From positions 404,729,868 through 404,793,867 of the forward strand of contig CAKMRJ010001112.1 in assembly GCA_928212115.1 (NCBI GenBank): a stretch of DNA of 64,000 nucleotides. Direction: 5' to 3'. Below the pieces are notes generated by a model. It was not told the DNA's origin and did not search any database. It was given only the letters and a program-made list of their open reading frames with translations. The position numbers and the translations under genes were made by a program. The first letter of the stretch is position 1. Each line of letters begins with the position of its first letter. This DNA comes from Lactuca virosa (Eukaryota > Streptophyta > Magnoliopsida > Asterales > Asteraceae). Positions 1 to 11,174 of this stretch are shown one piece after another.

Positions 1-324
1 TGCGAAACCCTCACTAGCTGCTGCTCGCAGTCGATCACTGCCCCATTGGGGCTCAACCAATCCATACCGACTATAACTTTATTCCCTCGTAGGGGAATAA
101 GGACCAAATCCACTGAAAACTGCTCATCGATTAACCGTAGCGTACATCCTCTATGAACCTCGTGACCCTGGTGGTCCTGTCATCAGCTATCTCAACATCA
201 AGTGGGAAATCCAGCTCCCTCGGAGCTCTACTAAATCGCTTGCTAAGTGCGAGCGACACAAAAGATCGGGTGGCACCCGAATCACACAATACCAAAGCTG
301 ATATGTCGTTCACTAAGAAGGATC

Positions 325-391
325 CTATAACAAAACACATAAACATAAGTAACATACAATATAAATAAAGAGATAAGAGAAAGATACATAC
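325..391 (-). other. intron-like insert at the gag-pro junction
   Basis: On the minus strand this 67-nt T-rich stretch begins GTATGTATC and ends TTTTGTTATAG, a good plant donor and acceptor. Removing it joins the frame ending DVVPG to SFLVNDISALVL in phase 1, giving the continuous linker expected in this type of gag-pro. Left in, it reads into another frame. It could be a true spliceosomal intron or a chance small insertion; splicing was not tested. Confidence 0.5.
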
Positions 392-1237
392 CCGGCACCA
401 CGTCAGGAGCTGCTCGTGCCTCCTTTGCAGTAAGCTGAAAAGCCCTGTTCCGCGCCGTAGGCGCCTCAGCCCGGCCGTGGCAGTCATTTGTAATCCTCAA
501 TGTGACAGGAGAAGGTGCCGCCACCTTCCCTGCTGCTGCTAAACTCGAGCACTGGGACCGCTTGTGCCCCCTCTGATTGCACTGAAAGCAAATCAGATCT
601 AATGTTGTCGTGGTGGTGGTAGTGGCTGTGCAATCTCAACTCACATGACCAGTTTGGCTGCACTTGTAGCAGCCCGAACTCCCCGCCTTGCACGTTCCCT
701 CGTGCATCCTGCCGCATTTGTCACAACGGCCATGGCTTTGCTGGCTCCGAGATCTATGATTTGATACCTTGGGCTTCTTGGCCGCACTTCCTGACTGAAT
801 CCCCTTTGGTATCCTCTTCCTCTCCATCTCTAAATCCAACTCTCTCTCTCGAGCCCTAGCAATAATGTCCTCCAGTGTCTTACAACTGGAGCGGCTCACA
901 AACTGTCTAATATCACTCCTCAGCATCTCGTGGTACCGAACCTTCTTCTTCTCCTCGCCCGCCACATACTGCGGAACAAGAAGGGTCATCTCTCTGAACC
1001 TGGCGGTGATCTCCTCTACAGTCTCTGTAGTTTGTTGGAGGTCCTAAAACTCTCTGGAGAGCTGTTGCACCTCTATCACAGGTGCAAACTCGGCCCTGAA
1101 ACGGGTCGTAAAGTCACTCCATGTCATGGAATCAAGAGTTGCATCATCACCCATGGCATGACCGACGACCTCCCACCAGTCACGTGCCCTGTCCTTCAGA
1201 AGACAGGACGCTAGTCTAACCTCGTACCCCTCGGGAC

Positions 1238-2464
1238 TAGGGATGCAAATTAGACCCGCATATTCGGGTACCCGCGGGGACCCGACCCTAACGGGGCGGG
1301 GATTCCCCGTCTTGACAGGTAACGGAGCGGGGATGGAGGTTAAACTTCATACCCGAAACGGGGACGGGGCGGGTATGGGTATTACATTATCTCCGGTTTA
1401 ATACCCGATTATATATATATGCGCAAAGCTGTTGAGAGTTTTTTTTGTAAGGGTGTTATCTTCTTGGTTTTTGTTTTATTGCCGATATGGGATAACTTTA
1501 CTCTCCTATACATATTTTTTTTCACACCCATTGCATCCTTCTTTTCTTATTGAATTTATTATGTGTATTTTGAAAAAAGTAACTGTAGTAGTTCAAAAAA
1601 AAAAAATAAATAAAACTAGTTGTAGTTGTATTTTTGTTAAATGCAAAAAAACCAACTAAGTGATTGTATTTCCTAATTTTGTGTTTAATTTGAATTTATT
1701 ATGAGTATTTAGTAAAAAACTAGTTGTAGTTGCTGTTCAAAAATAAATTATTTATCTATAATTTGTAGTTAACTTTAAATAAATATAGTTACGAGTAATT
1801 GGTTAATAAGAGAAAAAAGTGCATACAATTATAGTTAAATTATGTCTTTCGATACATATGATATGATTGAATGGTTATTTCTTATACTGTAACTGACACT
1901 TTTTTTTTCTGTATACAAAAGGTTTTTTCCTTTTTTGTTTTACGGCAACTTATATGTTTATTTTTATAAAAATTTTAGTTAAAGAGAGGTGGATACTAGT
2001 CCCATATAGGCTAAATAGATAAATGAAACGAAGACGAACAAGTATATAATTGTAAGAGAACTTGCAACAATGATATTGATTGTATCTTTGTCCCATATTT
2101 CTTGGTGACACAACTAGTTGACAAGCGAGCTCATTATAAATCTAAGAGTCCCTCAGGTTGAATTTATATTGCCTTTGGTTCTTATTAAAGTTTATTGTAA
2201 TTTACACAATATTGTGATACAAGCATGAGCTGATCATTGGCTTTTTATGTTAGCTTACAAACAAGTCAAACATAAGCCTATTAAATTAGTCTTGAGCAAA
2301 AATAACGGGTATCCGACGGGTTTTTTCTATCCGATGGGTTTTTTTCCACCCGAATCCGTTGGGGATTAGGCGGGTCGGAGGCGGGGATGGTTGTGGGGAT
2401 TGGATTCGGGTACGGGGATGGAGATTGTAGTCCTCGCCAATATCCGCCTCCGTTTGCATCCCTA
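1238..2464. mobile_element. hAT-type DNA transposon, non-autonomous
   Basis: The 1227-bp element has 12-bp perfect terminal inverted repeats, TAGGGATGCAAA and TTTGCATCCCTA. It is flanked by a perfect 8-bp target duplication CTCGGGAC (1230-1237 and 2465-2472). Both subterminal regions are GC-rich with repeated CGGGG/CCCCG words, and the core is AT-rich. No transposase ORF is present, so it would depend on an hAT transposase supplied elsewhere. The 8-bp duplication and TIR sequence are typical of hAT. It lies within the gag codons of the surrounding gypsy element. Confidence 0.93.
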
Positions 2465-2896
2465 CTCGGGACATCTACTGGTGCGGAATGCGTTGGCGAC
2501 ATCAGCCAACCATCTAGTACTCGCAATGGGGTCCCGAACCCCATGATAGTCGGGAGCTCCACATGCTCTGAACTCTCGGAAAGTGAGTGTGCGCGACCCC
2601 ATCATGGCCGCCACCTCAGTGCAGAAGGCACTAAATCTCTCATCCATGAGCTCCAGGATACCCTCCTTGATCGAACCGAAGATCACAAGAGTCTGCTCAA
2701 GAATACTGCGCGTGATATCTGAGGAGATGAACTCCCTAGTCTGCTCGTCTAGCTGCTCAGCTCCAGAGCCTGAGTCTGATCCCTCACCGGCACCTGAACT
2801 GCCCAACTGCTGGTCTAGGGCGTAAAACCACCATTCTGAAAAACACATCATAACAAACATCAAAATACTAAACATAACTCGAGGGATCTCATACAC

Positions 2897-3771
2897 TACA
2901 AGTTCCCTGGATTAATCTCAACCTTCCTTGATTCGAGTACGGATCCTCTGCTTTCAGTAGTATGGGCCCATACTACCATCCACATCTATCCGTACTTTCC
3001 TCAAGAACTGCCTTGACTCTCTAAGTCCCTTCTACTACTACTGCTTCACGCGCTACTCTCATCCTAGGCTTACCCTAGGGTAATCACCATCCCACTCTCC
3101 GCCATCAGCTGCATAAGAACTCCCTGTTATCTTCCCCTAACTAGCTCGCGAATACTATTACATATCACTAAGACTAGATAATTCTTCGAATGAGAGGTTT
3201 TACCCTACAATGGTTAGACTCAAATGAGAGCTGCAAAATAAGGCTAAACCTAACCTTCTGAAATTATTTAGTCCGTGCAATATGTAACTTAACATATTCG
3301 TTTACTAGTTAGTAAAAGATAAATAGAACTCCTAAAAACCACAAAGAAAGTAGCATTCGAGCATTGAGTACACATAATCAAGCATATACTTCTTAGGCTA
3401 TCCCTGACTAATCTATACTAGCATGCAATTCTCATAAGCTGATACACATATAACAAGCACATAAGGCATCCTTCCTAGATCCTTAGTCCTAATCCAGCAT
3501 GCAGTTCTCATAGAGCTGATAATCATATCATAACATAAACTTGTATGGGTAATTTGGGAGTACTTACTTGAGCTCGGATGATTGCATGCACCACACCCTT
3601 TTCTTTTTTCAAACTTCTTTTCTTTTCTCAAAATTCTTTTCTCTTTTCTAAATTCTTTTCTCTTTTCTAAATTCCTTTTATAAAAATGATTTCCTTTTGA
3701 AAATTTTCATACCAAGTCCTTAGTTTGAGTTCAGACACACCCGAGAGTGTGCCCGAATCCCTCAAACCAAG
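2897..3771 (-). other. leader of the gypsy element (no gene seen)
   Basis: Untranslated region between PBS and gag on the minus strand. It contains two diverged copies of a roughly 70-bp AGCATGCA-TTCTCAT-containing unit (about 3419 and 3498) and a C/T-rich stretch at 3598-3680. A TTTTTCAG acceptor-like site sits just before the recognisable gag at about 2837. I see no convincing ORF. Confidence 0.5.
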
Positions 3772-3783
3772 GCTCTGATACCA
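3772..3783 (-). other. primer-binding site (initiator Met tRNA)
   Basis: Minus-strand TGGTATCAGAGC, the usual plant initiator-Met tRNA complement, lies 3 bases inside the LTR end. This fixes the orientation of the element and its LTR boundary. Confidence 0.9.
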
Positions 3784-3786
3784 ACT

Positions 3787-5893
3787 TGAAACATCCCAAA
3801 AATACAGCCCAAAAATTTCGTTTTAAAAACTTATAGTAAACCATAAATCATCCATCATCATAATAAAAAATCAAGAACCATGTTTCTCAAAACATCATGT
3901 CAAATACTGTATCAAAATCATATGAGTAAATATCATAGTCTAAAACAATCCCAGGCTGAAACTGTGGTGTGTGCCATGCGATCATCCCGAGCCTTTTCCT
4001 TTGCTAGTCGAAGTACCTGAAACCAAAACTGATAAATATAAGCACAAAGCTTAGTTAGTCTCCCCAAACTACCAAATACCATACAAATAACGTATAACAT
4101 GTAACATAAACTTTGGGACACCGCCCAACTGCATCAGGACGAACCCGACATTGGCTTACCCGACATCGGACTTCTGCCTGGCATCGGGCTCACCCCGGCA
4201 TCAGACTACGTCTGGCATTGGGCTCACCCCAGCATCGAGCTTGCCCCGACACATATACAACATTTCATATATCATAAACACATAACATACACATATAACA
4301 TACATCAGGCTTACCCCGACATCGGACCGAAGACCAAATCACATAACAGATAACATATAAACTAACATGCATCGGGCTTACCCCGGAACACATAACACAT
4401 AACAGATACACTATCATACATCGGGCTTGCCCCGGAACACATAACACATAACATGTATGAATCACAAAGACATCAAGCATACATATACTCTTCTCGGGAC
4501 CGCCCCGACATCGGACCGTAGTCTGGAACTACTAACAACTAAACGGGCCGGCATTGTGGCCTTTGATCCGTTCCTAATGGAGGAAAACTCACCTCTCAAA
4601 CTGGATGCTGAACTCGTGCGTGAGGAATCTCTGCTGGCTGCTCTTACGACTCCCCGACTAACTCTATACAAAAATACTTAGTCAAACAAACTGAGAATCC
4701 TTCTAAGGGTAAAATGACCATTTTACCCCTGCTCTGATTTGGACCATAATCAAGGCCTAATTCCATCTAATCTTTCTAAGTCCACTAATGGCCCATTAAA
4801 GGCCCACTAATGGCCAAATTTGCTAAATTGAGCCCATTCCCTCAAATGGGCCCTACCCTAAGCCCAAACAATTCTTAGCCCATATTATCTGACTTTTGAT
4901 GGCCCACTAAGGCCTAAAGACCCAAAGTCCAAAGTATGGGCCAAACCGAGGCCTAAAACACGCCAAGCCCATATCTGTTAAGTACGCGGGGCGTACTCCT
5001 ATGTACGTTAAGCATACTGGCTAGATGGCGTGTACGCTGCGCGTACCTGCATGTACGCCCAATGTACTTCTCTGTTAAGTCACTTTTCCCATTAAGTGCT
5101 TAATACTCTAATCCAAAGGCTATAAACACAGATCCAAGTCCTCTTCAATGTCTTGATCCATAAAGCCGATTACTTGGTGGCTTGCAACCCACCAAATGAG
5201 CCCAAACATAGAATAATAGCAACTAACTCCATAGAAATGGCTAGATCTCATGCATGGTTACATAAAGGCCTTAAAGGTTGAAACTTTACTGAAAGGAATG
5301 CTTTGAGCTCCAAGGGTGGCAACCCTAAGCTAAAAAACGAAGTTGCATGATAAAGATCCATCCTTTGGACCTAAAAAGGTCCAAAGCTCCATAATCCTAG
5401 ATCTAAGCTTCTAAGAGGAAAGTTGGAAGCTTTATACCTCCTTTGAGTGCCAAAAGATGAAATAGTCCCAGATCCTTGAGCTCAAGATACTCAAGTTCTT
5501 CTTCTTCAACTCCTCTTTTCTTCTTCCAAGCTTTTCTTCACCAAAATAATATCAAAAGGTCAAACACACACAACAATGGAGTATGAGGGCGTATTAGGGT
5601 TTTCTGAGGGTGAGGGACTGGTAAGGAGGCTAGGGTTTGAGCCATAATGGGTTATTTATATGGCTTAAACCCTAAAAATTAGGGTTTTGAGTCTGGTCAC
5701 GTACGCTGCGCGTACGTGCATGCCCCGCATCCTAGGCGCCTCTACGCCCCGCGTACGCCAGGTTACGCCCAACGTACGACTTATGGACAACCCAACTATT
5801 TAGCCCACTCCAAAATCCACTTGTCCCAATATTAGTCCACTAACAAATATTAATTACTTAAATTAAATAATACCTCGAGAGACGAATGTTACA
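3787..5893 (-). repeat. 5' LTR of the left gypsy element
   Basis: A 2107-bp LTR. Minus-strand ends are TGTAACATTC and GGGATGTTTCA, with TG...CA termini and the PBS adjacent. U3 holds GTACGC-NNN-GCGTAC palindromes at 5701-5780, just upstream of the TATA box at 5652-5660. More copies lie downstream at 4982-5070. A degenerate CATCGGGCTTACCCCG-type repeat field fills 4140-4515. Confidence 0.88.
5652..5660 (-). promoter_or_regulatory. LTR TATA box
   Basis: Minus-strand TATAAATAA, about 235 bp inside the 5' end of the LTR. It follows the GTACGC palindrome cluster and is the likely core promoter of the element. Confidence 0.65.
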
Positions 5894-6609
5894 TTTTTTA
5901 AAACTAATTGCGGGCCAAAATCAAGAACCAACCCCCTCTTATTCCATCTTTGTCTCGAGTTGCATGTTGCCAAGAGAAAAAACAACAGGTGAACTATGGT
6001 GATAATGGGCAGAAGGCAACGTTATGGATGATGGGGACCAATTTAGAACATGGGTTCGTGATGGTGTAGGTTCAATGTGATGAAGGTAGGTGTTCAGTGA
6101 TGAAGAATGCATAAGGTGGGTCAGAGATGGTGCGATGGTGTCTGGTGATGAGTGATCTGAGATTCTAGCTTGGATGCTATTGGAGTTTTGTGGTGAAGAT
6201 GGTGGTTGGTATGGAGGAATAAGGGCTGTGTTGAGATGGTGAAGATGATGGTTTCTTTATTGGTGGTGGCGGATGGTGGTGACAGAGTGTGGTAGTGGTG
6301 GCAGTGGCTAGTGGTAGTAAATGGTGATGTGTTAATATGATGACTTTTATAAGAATGATGATCGGCTAAGATGATGCAAAACATGATAAAATGTTAAGAT
6401 AAAAAATTAGGTAAATATAATACATTAATGAACCAACATAAAAACAGACTTAAAATATAACAAAACATTTCATATAAATATAAAGGCTTTTATCGTAATA
6501 ACCCATTTAACAAAAAAAAAACTTTAGTAACAAACTTTATCAATAACCCTATTCATTATAGATTATGCATCTAAATTCAATCACCTAATGTGGTGCATTG
6601 ATCCCATCC
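5894..6609. other. intergenic, no gene recognised
   Basis: Sequence between the LTR end and the MITE. A GGTGGTG/GATGGTG-rich stretch at 6120-6330 is low complexity and opens long spurious frames. The rest is AT-rich. I see no coding or RNA signal. Confidence 0.6.
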
Positions 6610-6612
6610 TAA

Positions 6613-6824
6613 GGCCATCTACAATGAGAGTTGTATGAGGGTTTAATGGAATAAATGTGAATATAATATAGAGAAGAGAGAGTGTGAAGTTGAATGACCA
6701 TTGAACGGTGGAATGAAGTTGTAACTGAAAATTTATTAATTTTTTAAGAATTAAAGTGAATGTGTTTCTTTTCTAGTTGGCAATCCATACAACTTTCCGT
6801 GGGTTTAATCCATTGGAGATGGCC
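6613..6824. mobile_element. Tourist-like (PIF/Harbinger) MITE
   Basis: The 212-bp element has inverted ends GGCCATCTACAATG and CATTGGAGATGGCC and a 3-bp target duplication TAA (6610-6612 and 6825-6827). There is no ORF. It ends about 30 bp before the TATA box of the Mpv17-family gene, so it forms the upstream promoter of that gene. Confidence 0.8.
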
Positions 6825-6853
6825 TAAACCGCATGAAAGTGTAATTTACTCCA

Positions 6854-6863
6854 TATATATAAA
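6854..6863 (+). promoter_or_regulatory. TATA box of the Mpv17-family gene
   Basis: TATATATAAA about 100 bp before the start codon. This spacing is usual for a plant core promoter with a short leader, and it lies immediately downstream of the MITE. Confidence 0.6.
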
Positions 6864-6961
6864 GATGAGGTGGGGCATAGTTGATTTATCATTTGGAGTT
6901 TGGACCACTCGCAAGTCACAACCTTTTCTTCTCCAAAGTCCCAACTTAGAACCCCGGAATA

Positions 6962-8476
6962 ATGGGGTCACTGGGTGGTGGTGGCTTTGGCCATAATGGA
7001 ATTTGGGGAATGCGCCCTTTTGATTCTCAAAATGGAGACAAAGGAAGAAGGAAATCACCCAAATCATCAGGATCATCTCCGGCTTCCCCAGAAGCCGGTG
7101 GTCGTTTCCCTGTGAAACAAGCAGCGACGGCCGCTGCTCTTGCCCTAACCGGTGACACTATTGCTCAGGTTCGCGAGAGATGGGTCAAAAATAAAGCTCT
7201 CCAAAATCAACATCCTTCCGATTCTCATGAGGTCAGTCACCTTTAATTCATACATTTCATCCTCTTTTTATTCCAAATGCAAGCTACTTTATGGATGAAA
7301 TATTGAATACAGCCGAGGGTAATAGCTACAATACATTAGTTCAATAACAACATACTTACTTCCATTCATTTGTTTATCTCAACATTCTATTTTCGTTTCT
7401 TCCTGAGATTTGTGCATTTACAAAGTGAAAAGCAATTTTGATTATAAGATTTGAAATTACTATCTATTAGGATTTGACATGGAGTCTTATGGACCATAAT
7501 TGGCTTCGAGCTCTCAGAATGGCGTCTTATGGGTTCCTTCTTTATGGACCTGGCTCTTATGTCTGGTACCAGTATCTTGATCGTTGCATGCCAAAACAAA
7601 CAGCACAGAATGTAGTAATAAAGGTAAAAAAAAAAACAAATTAAGTTCCCTTATTACTAGAAACAGCAACCTCCTTTCACTTTCATTGATAAATTTTATA
7701 TTTATTTTCCTATTCATATGCACAGGTAGTATTGAATCAAATTGTCCTTGGTCCATGTGTAATTGCTGTTGTGTTTGCATGGAATAATCTGTGGCTAGGG
7801 AAACTTGCAGAGCTTCCAAATAAGTATCAGAAAGACGCTCTTAAAACATTACTTTTTGGTAACCCCTCTTTCTTTTTGACTTAATGGGGAAAGCCTCCTT
7901 TTCCCACTTTCTCCATTAAGTCATTTTTTCTGCATTATGTCAACAGGAACAACACATGAGCATTCTTTTGTTCAGGTTACTCATAATAAAGTTTTACATT
8001 CAATGCAAATTTTAATTCTGCTCTGATTTATTTGCAGGATTCAGATTCTGGATTCCTGTCAGCGTGATTAATTTCTGGTATCTTTCTCTCTTTGTTTCTT
8101 GTTTTTTATGCAAATTCCCCTGTCTGCAACATTTCTTAAACCATATCTGTTAGAATGTGCCTACGTTCACTTCTTTCTTTTACAACATTGTATTGTCAAT
8201 TAACCCAATTATATCGTTGCTAAAATTGGGTAGTTTTTTGAAAATAGAATGTTGTAATAGGAAGAAACAAAAGTAAGATTCTATATAAAGAAATAAATGA
8301 AAGTAGGTTGCTATTTCATTTATTAAAACCCTTGAGATGTTAAAATGCAATACTAGTGAATTGAAGGTTGATTTGGCATATGTTGCAGGGCGATTCCTCT
8401 TCAAGCACGTGTTGCTTTCATGTCCATGAATTCCATATTCTGGAATTTCTACTTGTCTTCGACTATGAGCAAGTGA
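6962..8476 (+). CDS. Mpv17/PMP22 family membrane protein, 5 exons
   Basis: Predicted 227-aa integral membrane protein of the Mpv17/PMP22 family, small four-helix proteins of peroxisomal or inner mitochondrial membranes that are thought to act as channels. Exons are 6962-7231, 7471-7623, 7726-7858, 8038-8077 and 8389-8476; all introns are GT-AG and the phases join without a stop. Family marks are LTGDTIAQ (about residues 50-57), SYGFLLYGPGSYVWYQYLD in exon 2, FRFWIPVSVINFW across exons 3-5, and the C-terminal IPLQARVAFMS...FWNFYLSS. The N-terminal 40 residues are Gly/Ser/basic-rich and may be a targeting extension. Length is normal for the family (about 190-290 aa). The start is the first ATG after a TATA box. 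Organelle location cannot be decided from sequence alone. Confidence 0.93.
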
Positions 8477-9042
8477 ACTTCTGCCCCTTTTATTTTATTT
8501 TTTATTTTTTAATTTCCCTTGGAGACATGTTTTTTGTAAGCACGTGATTGGGCCATTTTTGAAGCAAGGTAACTTTGATATTCCGGATAGTTTTTTATTC
8601 GGTTTTGGACTTCATTGCCTTTTTTTTTGTCTTGCTTTTGTAGTTGTAAAAAATATCGAAAAATAACTTGTATCAAATTTCTTTGCTGAATTGTATCCAA
8701 ATGTTTTAGCTGCTTTGTTTTGGTGAGTGGGGCCCATACTTGCATTATAGGTGTGTGTTCCTTCAAAAATTAGGTTTTGAGTATTTTTGACGAAGAGCTG
8801 TTAGTTTTGTATGTTTTATGTCATTTTAAACCTTTCAAAAGCTTACAATTATAACACTCCCACCCAAATAAAACAATAGCTTCCTAGCTTCCAGTTTCTG
8901 ACTTTCAATTTCCAGCTACCAATTGGTTTTGCCAAACATGCTCTTAGGTAGTGTTTTAATATGCAGTTTTTCGAAAAGGGGATGAAATAAAAACATTACA
9001 GCTAATGAAAAAAAAAGTAAAATTGTATTTGGTTTACACATA
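8477..9042. other. 3' flank of the Mpv17-family gene, no gene recognised
   Basis: AT-rich with T runs; probably contains the 3'UTR. No further coding exon fits the family. The region ends at the MITE. Confidence 0.6.
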
Positions 9043-9629
9043 CAATGTTTTAAAAACCGGTTTTTTAGTTGAACCGGAATGGTGACCGGTTCCCGGTTTA
9101 ACCGATTCGACCGCTCGGTCAACCGCTTTCTATAATTTTCATATTTTTTCCTATTTTTCTACACATACATATATATATATAAATCATGAATTTGACGTTT
9201 ACTAGTTCAAACATTAAAAATATACATAAAAATAAGTTGTAGATCAATCTAAATACATAAAAACAACACATAACCATAAATTTTAGTGTTTTATATCAAT
9301 CCATATACGTCAAAAAGAAAATAAATACAATACCGAAACAAAATATAGTTTTAGATGAATACAAACACATCAAAAAAACATTATAATATTTACCATATGT
9401 TTTTATTTAGAGAAAACTAAATAGATTTGAAAAAAATCACCAAAGTTTATTATGCAAATAATTCTTTTTCATGTGTTTTTATTCGGTTTAAATCGGTTCA
9501 ACCGGGTTTTCCTAAAAACCGGCCGGTTCAATCTGGTTCAGAAATCGACATAAAACCGGTGATAGTTGAACCACTCTCTCCCCGATTCCCTGTCCAACCG
9601 GCCGGTTCAAACCGGTTTTTAAAACATTG
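9043..9629. mobile_element. hAT-like MITE with CCGGTT-rich ends
   Basis: The 587-bp element has inverted ends CAATGTTTTAAAAACCGG and CCGGTTTTTAAAACATTG, both followed by clusters of AACCGG/CCGGTT words. Flanking 8-mers TACACATA (9035-9042) and GACACGTA (9630-9637) match at 6 of 8 positions, a decayed 8-bp duplication as in hAT. The core is AT-rich with no ORF. Confidence 0.8.
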
Positions 9630-9637
9630 GACACGTA

Positions 9638-10525
9638 GGAATAGAATTTAGAGCATTTCTTTAATGGAATGCAATTCTTTCTCGTGTTTTTCATTCCATA
9701 TGGAATGATGATTTTTTTTTTCCTTTAAGGGAATGAAATGATATATGTTATAATTATAAATTATTTTTAATGACATAATCTTCGATAAATATTAATCCCT
9801 TTAAAATTTTCAAAACTTTAATTAAATAACTTTTTTTTAAAATTTTTAAAAAATAAATAAAAACATTATTTATTATAATTATATTTTAGGATATCATGGT
9901 TTCCAAGTTTTATTATTATTATTATCATTATTTTTTAAAATTTTTTATATCATAGATAATTATCTTTTAACTATTTGCAAACACATGCTATGTACTTTGA
10001 TCAGATTGAAAATATGTTTATATGCAACTTATTTAGGAATTTATCTTTTATTTAATTAAACTTATTTTTGCAAAATGATATTTTTTTAATTATCGATTTT
10101 ATTTAATTTTAGTTTTCTATTTATTAATAGGAAACATGTATGAAAGACTCATTCCATCGTTATACTAACCAAACTTAACAATAAAATGTAACAATTCATT
10201 TTATTACATCGTTTATTCCATTTTGGTATCCATTTCATTCCTTTATGTTTTTATTTCAATCATATCAAACTTCGTGTTCTTTTTCTCTTAAATTGCCCAA
10301 ACAAAGTCTGATTTGTGCGTGTTTGAGTATTTGAAATACTACCAACTTGTTCTTGATCTTTTCTAAATTACTCAATGCGTCGTATGTTTTCTACATCACG
10401 AATGCATGTAATTCTGTAAAGAGTGTAATTTTTTTTAGAACAACAAATCTGATCCACACCTAATTCCATCCTCAACATGACTTGAATCTTTGACCTCAAA
10501 AGAGGAAGAACAACACCTGATATCA
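9638..10525. other. AT-rich intergenic sequence
   Basis: No gene recognised. GGAATG words near 9669-9740 are mirrored by CATTCC words near 10148-10245. This suggests one more worn inverted-repeat element, but I could not fix its ends or a target duplication. Confidence 0.4.
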
Positions 10526-10528
10526 TTA

Positions 10529-11171
10529 GAGCATCTCCAACTCACTTCCATTTTTCATTATTTTCTCAATTTCTTCCTCCGTTCCTCTCCAATCTTATCC
10601 CATTTATTCCCCAATTTTGGGGGAAATGAATAATATAACACCATATTTGGTGTTATACTATTCATTTCCCCCCAAAATGGGGATGAACTTTGAGTTGTCG
10701 ATTTTAGCCCTTTTTATATATTTGTATATTTTTGGTTTTTTATCTACTAATTATAATATAATATAATATTTAATACTTATAATATTGTGTTATATATTAC
10801 ATTATATTAATTAAATATAAATATAAAGTTTGTTTTTGTTTATCAAATTCATATTAAAATTTAAATACATATTGAAATTTTAAAATACGAAAACATATTT
10901 TACAAAGCTTATAATTAAGTGTTATAAATATAATATTATTTATTTAATATTATTGTAATGAAAAAATATAGATTATATATTTGTTAAAACCAAGTTAATA
11001 GAAGGGGTGTGTTTGACAATTTATATAAGTTTAAAAAATGAAATATATACTTTTTGGGGGTAAAAATGGGGTAAAAAATAATATAGGGTTGGTAATGAAA
11101 CACTATGTACCCTATTTTTTACTCCATTTTTGAGAGAAAAAATGGAAGTGAGTTGGACTTTAGAGATGGTC
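10529..11171. mobile_element. Tourist-like (PIF/Harbinger) MITE
   Basis: The 643-bp element has ends GAGCATCTCCAACTCACTTC and, inverted, GAAGTGAGTTGGA...GAGATGGTC, with a 3-bp TTA duplication (10526-10528 and 11172-11174). A second inverted pair near 10610-10690 (CCCCAAAATGGGG type) lies inside. The core is AT-rich and non-coding. Confidence 0.78.
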
Positions 11172-11174
11172 TTA

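Larger units (their letters stand above)
1..2896 (-). pseudogene. gag-pro of Ty3/gypsy element, interrupted
   Basis: Retrotransposon gag (capsid, nucleocapsid) followed by an aspartic protease. The capsid part runs 2896-2473, is cut by the hAT insertion, and resumes at 1237 with the retrotrans_gag-like stretch DRARDWWE. Two zinc knuckles follow: CYKC-x4-H-x4-C near 625-665, with a TGA inside the knuckle, and CFQC-x4-H-x4-C near 550-590. The protease has the active-site stretch CDSGATRSFVS near 265-300 and the downstream block VGMDWLSPNG near 35-70. Damage includes a TAG at about 1048, the TGA at about 635, a frameshift near 160-175 in the protease, and a 67-nt intron-like insert just before the protease. 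No product is expected from this copy. Confidence 0.88.
1..5893 (-). mobile_element. Ty3/gypsy LTR retrotransposon, 5' part (runs off left edge)
   Basis: Read on the minus strand this is, in order, a 5' LTR (5893-3787), an initiator-Met-type PBS (3783-3772), an untranslated leader, and a gag-pro region that continues past base 1. Reverse transcriptase and integrase would lie to the left and are not in the window. The gag is split by a hAT transposon and carries in-frame stops, so this copy is dead. Without the second LTR, neither the element's target duplication nor its age can be judged. Confidence 0.88.

Noticed and set aside
6121..6384. 87-aa His/Thr/Ser-rich minus-strand frame
   Set aside because: Lies in GGTGGTG low-complexity sequence, has no family resemblance and no promoter; a chance open frame.
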